Origin: Cyanoderma ruficeps | Taxonomy: Eukaryota; Chordata; Aves; Passeriformes; Timaliidae | Assembly: GCA_008694505.1 (NCBI GenBank) | Contig: VZDJ01007747.1 | Span: forward strand, 39,507,202 to 39,571,201 | DNA: 64,000 nt | Direction: 5' to 3' | In this document: one piece after another, positions 11,732-24,510 of the stretch | Layout: each line of letters opens with the position of its first letter | How positions within the stretch are numbered: position 1 is the first letter of the stretch | Notes under the pieces: model-generated | What the model saw: only the letters and a program-made list of their open reading frames with translations | The model's database searches: none | Told to the model about the DNA's origin: nothing | Position numbers and translations under genes: made by a program

Positions 11732-12000
11732 TGTTCCCAGGTGGCCAGGAAGGCCAGTGGCATCCTGGCTTGTATCACCAAGAGTGTGTCCAGCAGGACC
11801 AGGGCAGGGATTGTCCCCACGTGCTGGGCACTGGGGAGGCCACACCTTGAGTGCTGTGTCCAGTTCTGGGCCCCTCACAGCAAGAAGGACATTGAGGTGC
11901 TGAATGTGCCCAGAGAAGGGTAGTGGAGCTGGGGAAGGGTCTGGAGCACAAATTTTGTGAGGAGCAGCTGAGGGTGTTTAACCTTTGGAAAAGGATGATG
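11732..12000 (+). mobile_element. CR1 LINE fragment (ORF2 C-terminal region)
   Basis: The plus strand encodes a short remnant of the CR1 ORF2 C-terminal region. The frame at 11741-11923 contains [19 protein letters not shown] and KKDIEVL, words typical of the part after the CR1 reverse transcriptase. The DNA continues with the usual CAAATTTTGTGAGGAGC and CTGAGGGTGTTTA words, then loses similarity near 12000. It lacks the 5' part and the 3' end. It is a dead copy with no intact reading frame. Confidence 0.85.
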
Positions 12001-15000
12001 AAATGCCAACCGTGTGCTCAGGTCTGAGAGTGAACAAGGAAAAGTCTTCAAATCAAACAGTCTCTTGCAGCACTTGTAACACCATGAATGTTTGGGGCTT
12101 TTTTTGGTGGATGATGCTGGAAGACTAGAGATCTGTGAATTTAACTGGTGTCAGCAAAATTTTCAGGGTGAAATTCATTTTGCCAAGAGACTGTGATGCT
12201 TGTTTGGGGGAAAAAAAAAAAGAGAAAGATTTTGACTTTTCTTCCTTGTCAAAAGTAATGGAGGGAGGAAGACTGAAAAATGTTATTTTTCCTTTTGTTA
12301 TTGTATGCAATAACCACTTGTCCTTATACTGCCTTCTTTTATTCTCTTGCAGTCAGGTTTTTTCTCTGCCTTCATTTGAAATGCTTCAGCCTCACCTATG
12401 TGTTTGCAATGACCCACATGAAAAGTAATAAAGCCGTTGTGCCATTTTCACACTTGCAAACTAATCTTTATTTCTACAAAGCTTCTGTGTTTTGGGACCT
12501 GGCTGTGCTCTGACACCACAGGTCACCACTGGCAAATTCAAGTTAGAAGTTACTTGTAGGGAAAAAAATCCTAGAGGTCATTGCCTGTCCCATGGCAATG
12601 AGGAGCTCAGGGGTGTCTTGAGGACTGTTCTGAGACAGGGTCTGGGGAAAGACTTGTGGGGGATTCATGCTGAGTTCTGCAGATTCAGAAAAAGCAGGAG
12701 AGATCATGCCTTGCTCAAGTCAAATGTGTCACTTATGCTCTGGTACACCTGATGGTACTTGCTTTAGTACTTGTTCTTTTCTGTGTTTCCCTCCTTGGTC
12801 TTATCCTTACTTCCCAAGGATATTAAACCTTAAAGGGAAAGCCTGAGGACTGCAGTCCTGTGCAAAGGCAATGAAAGGTAGCCCTCCTCCTTCCTTGCAG
12901 CTCTGAGTAGGGTCTTTTCACTGGGGCAGAAAATGAAAGAGGTGAGCTCCAGGGAATTTGGGCCAGAATTGGTGCAAAGTCAGTTTTCAAGTCTCACCTA
13001 TCCATATTCAAGTGAGTCTAGAAATTGCCTACAGCAACTCTCTTTTTAATTCCAGATGAAATACTTTGCAGACAGAGGAAAGGGTGAGTTTCTCAGAAAT
13101 GAGAGAAGGTGCAAGAAAATGGGAAGAAGCTGGGTGGATGAAGTGAGGGTCTCTGCTTACATATTCTTCACAGGGATCGTTTCCACTGACCAATGCAATG
13201 CTACACCTTGGCAGTGCAGCGTGCCAAGGGAATACCAGAGTTTAGCAGAAATGCGAGGATTGTGTCCAGAGTAAATGCAAATGTGAGAAGAAATCAGGGC
13301 AGGCCAAAACCTCTATGGTGCACAGCTCCATCATGGGTGTGTGATTCTTCAGGGTCTTGCAAAGCAGCCAGAAAGTCCCTCTGCAATATCAGGTGTCCTT
13401 TGCCCACAGATCTGCCTCAAGAAGTGGAGTTGTTTTCTGACTCCCTGCTCTGACCTCCTTGGGATGCTGTGAATTTTCTAAACAGGAGAGGGCTTAGTTA
13501 TGTTTGTTTGCAGTTATTTTTCTCTGAGGCCCTTCCTCAGAATTTTGTTAGCATTGCAAATTCCCATTGCACAATCTGCATTCTTCCAACAGGCAGACAA
13601 AGGCGTTTGAAACCAGCTGCATTTATCACTAATGCTCGATCTGGATGAAAGAGGGCTGGATGGATCCTCAGGCAAGGAGTTACGCCATTTCTCCATCCAC
13701 CCTGGGGGAGCCGCGCTGATTCACCACAGCTCAGGATCCGCTGCTCGTTTGGAATTCGGTCTGGGGAGGGTTTGGGGATGATCTGATCAAAGGCAGCCTC
13801 TGCTGAGGCTGAATTTGAAAGGCTGAAGGACGGGAACACTACGCTCTTGGGACGTGCTCTACTCTTCCTCAGTTCCTCAGGAGATGTCCGTGGAGTTCAG
13901 CTCAGCCTGTTGCACAGCAATGCTGTTGCAGATAACAACCATCTGCATACTTGGCAGGCTCTCTCCAGTTGCATGTCCACCCCTGAGGCACTCGCTGTCC
14001 CTTGGATGGCCTGTTAGACCAGGTTTAGGCAGACTGATAAGATTAAAGAGGTGAAAGAAAAGATAGGCAGCAGCATTTACCCTTGAAAGCCCGTTTGCTC
14101 AAGGGCCATCCTGCAGAGCAGTGCTGAGGAGGACCTTTGCTCCCACCTCTGTGCCTGGGTCCACCCGAGGGAGATGGTGCCAGGACCACGCAGGTTGCTC
14201 TAGCAGCTGGGAGCAGGATTGTATCTATGCAGACATGTCCTTAGGGGTCCAGCAGGTTTTAAAATCTCAAACTAGTTGCAAACAAGCAGCTACTAGTGAT
14301 GTTTTCAAGAAGCAGACTGAGTTTTGGGTTGGTTTGTGTTTATCTAACTCTGCTTCAGTCACTTAGTTTTAGCTCTGAGGGCACTGGAGGACAGTAGTGG
14401 AAACAAGCTTTTAAATTAACTACTTCATTTGTTTTCAGCTTCTACTACCCACTTACAAGACTGAAGAAACTGAATTTGGATGCTTCCCACACCATTGGGT
14501 GCTTGAGACAATTCCTTAGTCAGTCCTGTCTGGCTTGATCTGCTTTTTGAATGTCTCTTCCTTTGAGCAGCGTGTTGCAGCCATCCCCATCTGTGTTTCC
14601 TTCCAGGTGCCTGGTGGCAAGACAACCTCTGCAGATGTTTTGCTTTAATTTTTGGTATATATCTGCTGTGTGCCTCTCCCTTACTGGGTAATGCTGGAGT
14701 CTCTGATATGATCAACTCTGAGAGTCCTTTCTGCCATCACTGCTGTGGCTGAAGCATTGAGCAGATTAATCCAAACCGTGTAACTTTGGCAGCAGCCAGG
14801 TTCAAAGCAGTGACAAAACCCACCCAAAGAAGAGGTAACTGTGTGGGTAGTTACTCCACTATGCTTTTGGCTTAGACTGCTGATGATTATATGTTTAAAG
14901 TGGCTTCAAGGTATGTCTACAGGTTATCTCTTCTACAGCAGAGCCTTTGATCAGCTTCTGCACCATCTGAAATAAACTGCTTTAGTCAGATACATCATTC

Positions 15001-17641
15001 TTCCCAAGGAGTTTGCATCCAAAGTTCTTTGGCTGGCTCTCTGGACCTTCAGAGGATTTTTTCTGGTTTTCTACCCATTTGTTAACATGGGAATAACATA
15101 TGAACTGGAGCCTGAGTGATGGCAATTTAAGCTGTAGATTTTTGAGGCTCAAATCTTGGTTAACACTGCTGTGCTGACTGTGGATGTGATTTCCTTCCAG
15201 ACATTCCTACTGAGCTGCACATTGCTGCCAAGATATGTAAATTGCCTCACTTAGATTCCTTTGCTTTCTAGTATCACGTTGAGTTAAGCATTACCTGGCT
15301 TCTCATTAAGTTTGCTTTTTAAAAATAGCTAATTATTTAACTTCCTTTTTGCTGATCTGGACAACATTTTGAGCTTTGTTTATATGTGAATACAGCTCCC
15401 ATCTAAAAACTGTGCTGCTAGTAAAATCTGAGTGATGTAGGGCGCTGCTGCTGAGCAACATGCGGTCTGTGTTGCATCTATGTGTGCTTTTTCTCTTGAT
15501 GAAGTCCTGGGCAATGCCAAGGAGAAGTGAAGAAAAATAACCTTGTGTGACGTCAGCTGCCTGTGTGAAGGCATTTAATGATGCACTCTGCACCTTGATA
15601 TAAAACATTAGTAATTCTCCTTCATTTTGCTGGCATACAGAAACAGGGTGAATCACCACAATGGCATTACCTGAGACAAATAAAACATATTTAACAAGTC
15701 CTTCAAAGCCAGTGACCTCTGTAGACATGCCATAGTCAGGACTGCTGGTCATATTTTACTGACATCATTCCTAGAGAGAAGTGTCTCTTTCCTTAAATAG
15801 TTCAGCTAACTTTAGGGAAAGAGGCTTCAAGAGTAAAGCCTCAGTAATGGTTTATGGGCAGAGCTCACAGGGAAACAACCCAGCCAAGCACCTCAGAGCC
15901 TCAAATGGGAATCAGTTCAATCTAAAACTGACCTTGAGAGATTGTTCTCCAAACCCTGTGTTGCAAAAGTGTTAGCTGTTCTTGACAAAAGGAAGGTAGA
16001 TATTTGATTACAAAGCTTTTTCTCAGTTGTTTAATTAAGAGAATTAATGATTAATTTCATCAGCAGTTTCTGGGTTGTTTTGTCATGCCCTGTGGCTGAA
16101 GGACAGCAAAACTGTTTGAGCCTTTGGCTGGGAACAACCGTAGTTTATTGTGCATTTTGTTTTTGTCAGCATTTCCAATAATTGAACCAATTTCTGATAT
16201 GAATTACTCACCCTCCCTCTTCACCCAGCAGTCAATATTTGCAGCAGTCAGTTTTCTTTAGGTACACTGATACTGTCCTGCTCATTTGGATCCCTCTGTG
16301 CTACATCTGGGCCACCATGGTCTGGGTCTTCAGAAGGAAATAAAAATGCAAGTCTGAGAATCCACAGATGCCTTAAAGGCTTGGCTTTTGGGACTCTCCA
16401 GTCTTCAGAGGCTGTGGATCTGTTTGGAAGATATGTTCATCTGCCATTTGTTGCTTGTGGAGATTGTATACTTAACTTCTAGGCTTCCAGAAAGTTAATC
16501 AGTGTAAGAAATAGTGCTGAAATCTCTGGTTTACTTTGAGATCACCGTAACATCCACCTTTGAGCACTTTGAAAACTCCTCACCTGATAAAACCTGAAGA
16601 TACCAGCCCATGGCTCTGCTGAAGCTCTGTCTGTAGAAGTGTCTAAAGCTGTACCCCATCACTGGCTGCAGGTTTGTTTTCATTGGGGAGCATGAGTCAG
16701 TATGTCTCTAAGTATACAAACTACAGCCTTGTATCCGAAAATGCATTTGAAAAGTGGGATGTATCTTAAACAGTTTTAAGTGGCTACAGGTAGGCACTTT
16801 ATAGGGATAGGCATCCCCTCCAAAGGATTGGGGCTGGTGTCCCCCACAGAGTGAGTCACAGAGTCCCTCAGACCTGATGGAAGGGGATTTTCAGGCTCCT
16901 TGGACCCTTTTGGGGAATGTCCTTGACTGAAGCCTTGCTGGCTTTCAGTCAAAAAGCTGATTCAGTAGAAGTCTAAACTTCTGTCCTTATGGTGTTTAGG
17001 AAACATCCTGATTTACTTAATTTAAACAAAGGCAGATATCCGGTTAAAATCCCTGGAGCTGCAGCCAATAAGTGCCTTATTTCAGCACTGTGCTTGCAGG
17101 GATGGCTACCCAGCATAAAAACATGGTTCAGGGGAATAAGAGTATTAGGAAAATAAATGGATGTAATACTTGAATTAGACGCAGATTTGAAGTACGTGGG
17201 GAAAGATGGAGCAAGCAGAAAGAGCTGACAAAGAGTAAATAGACAGGACCTGGTGACAGCATGCTTAAACCAGGCTGCTGCACAGGGTGCAGTTTTATCT
17301 TCTTATTTGATTTCTTCCCTCTCACTGCGTAGGTGAGAAAGGGGCTTGCACTGCCAGACATTTTGAAAAGAATCTGCAAAAGGGTGATCCCTTTTGTGTG
17401 TGGAGAGAGCCCAAAGAGCTGCAAAAGGAGCTGCAGGACACCTCACTGTTGTTACTGGATGCACTGAAGAAGACTGGATATGGGCAGGTTAGGAACAGAG
17501 ATAGAGTGTATTTGAGACAAATTAATACTTTCTCAGGTTACTCTTGCAAGTGTCCATACCTGCTGGCCAGATGGATACTTCATGTCTCCAGCACCACTAT
17601 CAAAGTGGTGATATTCATGTTATCTCACTAACATGAATGGG
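12001..17641. other. Gene-free intergenic DNA
   Basis: No supported exon is seen. Acceptor-like pyrimidine-AG sites (for example at 12352) lack a matching strong donor. A perfect palindromic CRE is at 15548-15555. No tRNA, rRNA or clear mobile element is recognised. Confidence 0.45.
15548..15555. promoter_or_regulatory. Palindromic CRE (TGACGTCA)
   Basis: This is an exact 8-base cAMP response element core, the known site of CREB/ATF dimers. It contains a CpG that has survived in AT-rich, CpG-poor DNA, which hints at function. It is far from any recognised promoter, so activity is unproven. Confidence 0.3.
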
Positions 17642-18226
17642 TATCATGGTTTAATCCCAGCCAGCAACTCACCTTCAAAGAGCTGCTTACTCACCTCTTG
17701 GTGGGGTGGGGGAGTGAATGAGAAGAGTAAAAGGGAGAAAATTCATGGATTGAGATAAAGACAGTTTAATGGACAAAGCAAAAGCCCCACACACAAGCAA
17801 AGCAGAACAAGGAATAAATTCCCCACTTCCCCAGGCAGGTGTTCAGCCATCCCCAGCACAGCCGGGCTCCATCACACGTAATGGTGACTTGGGAAGACAA
17901 ATGCCACCACTCCAAACAACCCCCCTTCCTCCTTCTTCTCCCCACTTTATATACGGAGCATGATGCCACATATATGGTGTGGAATATCCTTGGGTCATGT
18001 GGGGTCAGCTGCCCCCGCTGTGTCCCCTCCCAGCTCCTTGTGCACCCCCAGCCTCCTCACTGCTGGATGGGTGAGGAGCAGAAAAGGCCTGGGCTGTGTG
18101 TGAGTCCTGCTCAGCAATAACAAAAACACCCCTGGGTTATCTACACTGTTTCCAGCACAAATCCAAAACACAGTCCCATACCAGCTTCTTTGAAGAAGAT
18201 TAACTCTATTCCAGCCAAAGTCAGCA
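17642..18226 (-). mobile_element. Solo LTR of an avian endogenous retrovirus
   Basis: On the minus strand the element begins TGCTGACTTTGGCTGGAATA and continues with GAGTTAATCTTCTT and GCTGGTATGG, a diverged form of a well-known avian LTR start. It ends near GGGATTAAACCATGATA. Inside are a TATA box (TATATAAAG, 17945-17953 on the minus strand) and a downstream ATTAAA poly(A) signal (17765-17770), in the right order for U3 and R. No gag, pol or env sequence adjoins it, so it is a recombined solo LTR. The boundaries may be off by a few bases and no clear target-site duplication is visible. The retroviral class is not assigned here. Confidence 0.8.
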
Positions 18227-18379
18227 CTGTGGGTCTGTCAATACACATCATCGTGGGTTTGGAAAGGCAGGAAGAGGTTAGACATCCTCCCTGGGCTCAT
18301 ACAGGAGATTTGGCATAAAGACTCAATCTCCCCAAACCCATGTCTTAATGAAACAAGCATGTGGAACTATGAAAAAAAT

Positions 18380-18510
18380 CGTGAAGACCAAAAAATTGTA
18401 GAAGACCTTGAGAGGTCAGTGAGTCCTTCCCCCAGTCCCTCCACTGCTTAATGAAAATAGTTGATCTTGTACCTCTCTTTGACACACCTCTGGCTCACTG
18501 TTTTCAGAAG
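18380..18510 (-). mobile_element. Probable old CR1 3'-end fragment
   Basis: GACCTTGAGAGGTCAGTGAG followed by TCCTTCCCCCAGT resembles the reverse complement of the 3' end of older CR1 families (form 'ACCTCAAGAGGTCATCTAGT' then 'CCAACCCCC'). Similarity fades to the right. It is too diverged to classify further. Confidence 0.35.
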
Positions 18511-20501
18511 TCAAACTGATTTGGTAGTGGTGTAGGGAGGAGAGTGATTTCTTGATTTATTTTCTGCTTCCTTCTAGTGGCTGGGACTCATCCATGATTA
18601 GGATATCATGTGTGAGAAGACAGTGTAGCTGCAGCCTGGAGTGACACCCTTTGTCCCTGCTGCTGCTGGGACTGAGGAGATTGTCAAGAGAGTCAGTGGG
18701 TCTGCTGAGGTGGCAGGATCAGACTTGTTGTCCCTTGCTTGAGCACTTTGTAGAGACTCTAGCACTGAGACTTCAGTCATGGTCTTTTCTTTGCCTTAGG
18801 CTAATGATATGAGCTGGAGTCATCCTGGCTCTGAGGTTAGACTCATCTGGTATAAAAAAAGGCGAGTTCAGAACAGGCCACCCTCAGACTCTAAACAAGA
18901 ATGCTGTCGCTCCGTTTATGAATTCAAGATGTCAGGTTTTACATCCCCAGATCTATTTTCTGCTATGGTTTCTATTCAAGAAGGGCTGTGCCTGTGTAAT
19001 GAATAGCAGCTGATGAGGTCTTACAGCTCAGCATTACGCAACCAAAATCAATCACATGTTATGCAGGAGCCCCTGGCATGGCACAGTGAGGAGCTCAGCC
19101 TGGGGCCAGCCCTGCTTTGGGAGCCTCCACATTCCCGTGTCTGTCTGACATCTCTCAAGTGTGTGGATAGGGACAGGATTTGCTGCCTTTTTTCTCAGAG
19201 GGCAAGTCGTGAAACCTGTCCATCCTGATTTTCATTCCAAAGCCCCTAAAATCTACTCTGTCAGGATGTTATGGGGTCCTTTGGGACAGAGCTGTGCTTT
19301 AGCAGTGACTGTGCCTCATCTTCCAGGCAAGGTAAGTCTTGTGAGTGTAGATAATACCTTTCATTAGTCTTTTATTTTGGTCTAATAAAAAATCTCACCT
19401 CTCCCCACATCTGCTTCTTCACCTGAAGGTGCTGTGGATACTACAGCACCTAAGCACTCCTCCTGGGGTCAAAAAGCCCAGACCCCACATCAACCCTCCT
19501 GGCAGCAGGTCAGTGTGGTCTCTCTTAATCCCCTTGATCTCCTTAATTCCCCCAAGAAAAGGGTGCCAGGGAGCTGATGAGTTGATCTAGGTAAACAATG
19601 GCGTTTCATGTTCCAAGAATGATAAATAAATTGCTTCAGGTCAAACCAAAACAAATTATTTGCATTTTCTTGGCAAACTGGGGAGAAAAAAAGGAAGAGA
19701 TTCCTGTAGGGTCAAGACCAAATATTTTCTTCAGTCCGAACCCCAAATGTTATATTGCATTTATTAACCTTTTCATTCAACTTTTTCTTTTGATTTATAT
19801 TAGTTTGTAAAACAAAAAGGCTGTTTTGAGACCCGAATGGGAAAATGTTGAAATGAAACCTTTTTGTATTTCAGAAAAAAACCCAACCCATTTTGTTTAG
19901 AAAATGTTTGAAACAATGTGTTTTGAATTTTTTTCAGAATTCTCCTCCCACTCTATTCTCTTTGTTTCCTTTTTTCTTATTTCCCCTCTCTGAGTGAAGC
20001 TATTAGCCCAGATCACTCTGAATTTGCAAGCAAATTAATCTTCCAAAATCTTTAATTTCTGGTTTACTGCTGTTACTGAAAAGAAAAAACCCAACCCAAA
20101 TTAAAAAAATATATGAAATTCCCTGCAATACCTCTGAGAATCAGCTCTGGATGCTGCTGTCACATGGGTGGGGAGGAAGAGCAGCTGGACACCTCTGAAA
20201 TGGACTTTGTTTTGGCCCAGGACAAAGACAGTAGATAGCTCTGCCTTTAAAACCTCTGCTGCAAGCACTACAGAGAGGTTTTTTCTCACTCCGGGGGGAT
20301 GCGAGTGCCAAATTGGTGTGTCCTCCTCGTCCCCCTCTTCAACAGTCCAACCTCCAGCAAACCTGGTGGGGATGGTGACTTTCTTACTAGCTGAAGGTAA
20401 GGCACTCCCCAGGGGTGGAGGTGATGCTGTTGGTGAGATTGCTTACTCCAGATTGATATCCCTGAGAAATTGCTGAGGAGCAGCAACTTTAGCTGGGTTT
20501 C
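18511..20501. other. Gene-free intergenic DNA
   Basis: No coding or RNA gene was recognised. The part at 19600-20110 is AT-rich with several oligo-A and oligo-T runs. Confidence 0.5.
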
Positions 20502-20600
20502 AATCACAGAATCGTAGAATGGTTGTAAGGGCCTTAAATATCACCTAGTTTCTATCCCCTGCCACCTTCCACTAGACCAGGTTGCCATCCACAATGCTTG
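20502..20600 (-). mobile_element. CR1 LINE 3'-end fragment
   Basis: AATCACAGAATCGTAGAATG at the left is the reverse complement of the CR1 terminal ATTCTATGATTCT repeat. It is followed by GGGCCTTAAATATCACCTAG and by CCACTAGACCAGGTTGC, all standard CR1 tail words. Only about 90-100 bases are recognisable before the sequence breaks up, which suggests a heavily 5'-truncated or internally deleted copy. Confidence 0.8.
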
Positions 20601-23600
20601 TGGTCATTGTGGTTGAGCCATTTCCACAACCCTCATGGCATCCAAGGCTTGCAGTGCTGTCTCCCTGGAGCTGATCCTGGCTGCTTGGCCTCTCTAGGCA
20701 GCCAAATGCATCTTTGGGTAAAGGTCCCTGGGATGTCACCACCTTGGAAGTGCAGTCCGGGATGCTCTGAGCTTCACAGAGAGCTTCACGAGATGCTGTG
20801 CCCTGACACAGCCAACCCTGGGGTTTTCGTCTCTAAACAGGGCAGCCTCTACCAGCAACACCCAAAACTGAGAGAGAAGAGGCAGGAGGGAGAGAAGGAG
20901 CAGGAGCATGACCCTCGGTGAGATCAGTGTCTCACACCGTACAGGCTACGAGAGACAAAAGCCAGCTTTGAAGATTACTGCTTTACTTGTATCCAGCTGC
21001 TGTTCAAACCTTTCTCTCTTCTCTGTGTTAGCATTGTCCCTGCTCTGTTCTTGCCCTCAAGAAGAATGGCATGAAATATGAGAGCGAGAATAATTAAAAA
21101 AAAAAAAGGTGTGGGTTTTCTTTTTATTAAAGCAACAAAGTAGCCAACAAACTGCTTCTTTGAAACTGATGGTGTGGAAGGAGTCAACTGGAAATAATTT
21201 TTGCTATATAGCCTTAAGACTATTTTCCTTAAGACCCTGGCAAATAAGTAATATATTTTCTTTTGCATTTGTAAACAACAAGTTGCCGTTTTATTTTAGA
21301 ATGTTTGGGCAAGTAAGCACAGATTAGTTTGTGGGACAAAGGGTGGTGGCAGTGGTGGGGGGTATAAGCATAGTTAGGAGTTTTTAACTCTGGTGTGAGA
21401 GAGCTCAGGGAATGCAAAGAAGGATGTGGTGACAAGGGATGAGGTTGTGTTGTGTGTGATGGGGCTCCTCCCACACATGGACATCCATGGTCCTTGTTGG
21501 CATGGAGGGAGACCCCAGCTGTCTTCAGCTTCCCCAGGGAATTTTGGGGACTGCATCCTTGCTGCTGCCAGCCTTTTGTTTATTGTCTCTATATTCATGG
21601 ACCATTTTTGCCACAATAACAGCAAAATTCATCTCCAAACTCTGGTGCACCCCTCTTGTAGGGGTATTTGAGTGCCTTGATGGATGTAGCCACATGAGGA
21701 ATGGTATTTCATCCCTGTGAGCAGAGTTAAGAGTTCCATAGATGCACTTAAGGAGCATCAAGTGGGAAGATGCATGGCATTGGTGCTTCACCATCTGCCA
21801 GTCCCCTGCATCCCACCTTCACCAGTGATTGGGACCTCTGAACCTCTGCCAGAGCTCTGCCATCACACCTTCTGCCAAAATTAGGTGACTCAGCTGGGAT
21901 CATACAGGAAGTTTGTGTCAAAGGGGTGAGTCCAGAACCTGCTCCCTTCCCCTTCTTTCCTAACAACAGTACTTGTCTTTTCCCTTTAATCTGCTGATCC
22001 ACAGGCAGCGCAGTGGTTCACACGTACATTCAGAGGGTGTAGGAGAGGACTGAAGGAGGACAAAAGGAAGACATTTGGATTTGGTAGTGTTTTACATCCA
22101 CTTCGTACCACTTGGAATAATGGCATGAGTGGTAACAGAGCAGTGGAGAAATAGGCTCCCTTACCACGGGACTATTATATTACATATCCCATAAAACAAG
22201 CCCTTCATTTTGCTCATTAAAATCAGGCATGCTTGTTTATTGGAGTTCAGCAGTACAGTCTTTCTTCTATTTGTGGGTTTAGCTATAAAACTGAAAGAAA
22301 ACTTTTCTTATGGTTAATTTTTCTTTTAATTGCTTGTGGTAGAGTCCTTCTGACTCCAGACCGTTTCTATAATTACTGGCCTGCATTCTTGCCCCCTGTA
22401 CCTCTTTTATAAGGTAGGAACACTATTTGCCTCTCCTGGGTCCAGAATCCTTGTTGAGATGAAACTGTAGAAATGCAAACGCAAATCAAGGCTCTCAGCT
22501 CTTGTGCGTTTGTTATTCTTGCAGGCAAACTGAAAATGACCTTTTCCTTTTCTCTTCTGAAACAAAATAACTTTTTAAAATATCCATTTAAGATGCCTTT
22601 CTTGTGTTCTGGGTCTACAGTTGAGTGAGAGGCTGTGCTCTGGCTGCAGTGAGAGGATGGGGACCCCAAAGTGGTTGGGAGTTCTGCTTTGGCCATCAAG
22701 TTGCTGTGTGGCCCATGGCTCTTCCCAGCAGACAGGGCTTCATGGCAGAGCAAAGTGAAGCTCAGCACACCAGCCCTCCCAGGCTGAGCTGCTTCTCTCT
22801 CCTGCTCCAGGCCATAAACCCTGGCTGCATTGTCAAACCATCTGGGCAGTGTTTCACAGCTCTTTGTAGTTCAGTAACACCAAGCTGGTTTTCAGGGGTA
22901 GTTGGAGATGTTTGCTCTTTAGGGCAGGCAAAAGACCTCATAAGAAGGCAATATTTGGGATGCTTTTTATCTGCACCTCCACTGCAGAAGGAAAGCAGTG
23001 TTCCAGCTCCAATCCCTGTTAGGTTTGCTTCTACCTCTCCCCAACTTCCTCCCCCCTTTTTGGGGATTATTCATGTCTCAAGTAATTTTTCCCACTACCC
23101 ATGTGCCAGAGACTGTTCTCTGCTCACTACGGCTATGAACAGTATGAGAAAAAATTCAATTTAATTCTCTACCTGGTGCCAGGGTGATTCCAAATGTGAG
23201 CTCGAGGCATAGCCTCAAGACTGGAGTAAGCCAAAGCCAACTGACAGGACTTGCACCCTAATTTTCATCAGCCGGAACTGCAGAGTCAAATTCTCCTTAA
23301 TTTGGCTGAAGTTCAGTTACTGCTGCCAGCAAGATGACCAAGGATGCCCCAGGGCTGAAGAATTCCTGCCATGGATTAGGCCAGCCATGAGCAAGTATGC
23401 AGCAGCAGTTTAGGTGAAAGGAGCTGATGAGCTCATATCAGCTCCTATCTCTAGAGTGACCTGTGGCTATGATTACTGGAAAAGGGCAGGTTTACCCAAA
23501 AGCATAGCAGGTGGGACAATGAGAGCAGACTCTCTCACAGCTCTGGAGGAACTGTGGACAACATCTTTCCAAGAAGGCACAGTGAGCCTCCACAGAGATC

Positions 23601-24179
23601 TCACCACAGAGAGACAAAAGATGAGGCACAAACTGAGTGTTTCTCATGGTTTGTTGCAACCAGAAGCAGCCTCAAAGTGTCTGGTTGTGCTGCAAAGGGT
23701 GTGCTGGCCATGCCGGCTGGGTTGAAGGTGGGGTGTCTCTGGCTGTCCTGCCATGCAGGGACACTTGCCAGGCTGCACAGAGTCCTTGAGCAGCAGTGAC
23801 TGCAAAACCCATCTCACACCCAGCGGGGGGGGGGGCGGGATGAGACTCCTCTAGGGATGTGACACTGGGAGAGGACTCTGATGGTTTCCATTTTTCAGCT
23901 TGGTCAGATGCACATCTGGTCTCAGCTGTGAATCTTGAGTCTCTCTGCTTGTGCTTTTGCCATATGTCTCTGAGCTTGTGACAGCTTGGTTCGTGCTCCA
24001 GGGTAATGCTTATTTACTGGCGGTAGGTTCAGCATTTGCCAGGGTAGGCAAGTTATTTGCAGAGTTTCTATTTCCTAATAGTCTTATAAAGCAGCCCACT
24101 GTTGATAGTTTGTTTGAAAAGTCACTTTTCATATATAAACATATTCCAGTCAGTTATTATTTGCTTTTCTAACTTCTGT
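20601..24179. other. Gene-free intergenic DNA
   Basis: No supported gene is seen. The ORF of 179 codons at 22625-23164 (plus strand) has no recognisable domain or conserved motif and looks like a chance frame. An 11-base G run is at 23825-23835. Confidence 0.45.
23825..23835 (+). repeat. G11 homopolymer
   Basis: Eleven consecutive G residues are followed by CGGG. It is a simple repeat and a likely site of length errors. Confidence 0.9.
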
Positions 24180-24510
24180 TATCAATAGAATTTATTATTA
24201 ACACCCCTCCCCACTTCATTAGAAAATGTTGTTCTGGAATATTTGTGTGTCTGAAAATGATAAATATTGAGATTTCTGCTTTTTATATTTGTGAAAGGGC
24301 AATTCATTTATTCAAGTACTCAACTTTTGACCCGATCTTTGGAGTAGTCACTTCTGCTGGTTGAATTATTCATAGTGAATAAATTATGCCATGGATTTAT
24401 CCCTCCTGTTTGCGAGGCGTATGCTGAGTAATCCTGATTTCTGAGAACAGAACCATCATTTGCTAGAATTCACTGAATAGTTGCATATCTGATGCTTTCT
24501 GCAGCGGCCA
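24180..24510. promoter_or_regulatory. Possible conserved non-coding element with POU-like palindrome
   Basis: This AT-rich, non-repetitive block contains a perfect inverted repeat, TTATTCA (24366-24372), spacer TAG, TGAATAA (24376-24382). The left arm with its flank, ATTATTCAT (24365-24373), fits the published POU1F1-type consensus WWTATNCAT. Isolated CpGs persist nearby (CCCGATC, GCGAGGCGT). A conserved enhancer is inferred, not shown. Confidence 0.28.

Noticed and set aside
12334..12352. Strong splice acceptor-like site
   Set aside because: No strong donor follows within a reasonable exon length; pyrimidine-AG words are common in this DNA.
17642..18226. A full endogenous provirus
   Set aside because: Only one LTR is present and no gag, pol or env sequence flanks it.
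22625..23164. 179-codon plus-strand ORF
   Set aside because: No recognisable domain, splice context or repeat homology; length is possible by chance in 64 kb.
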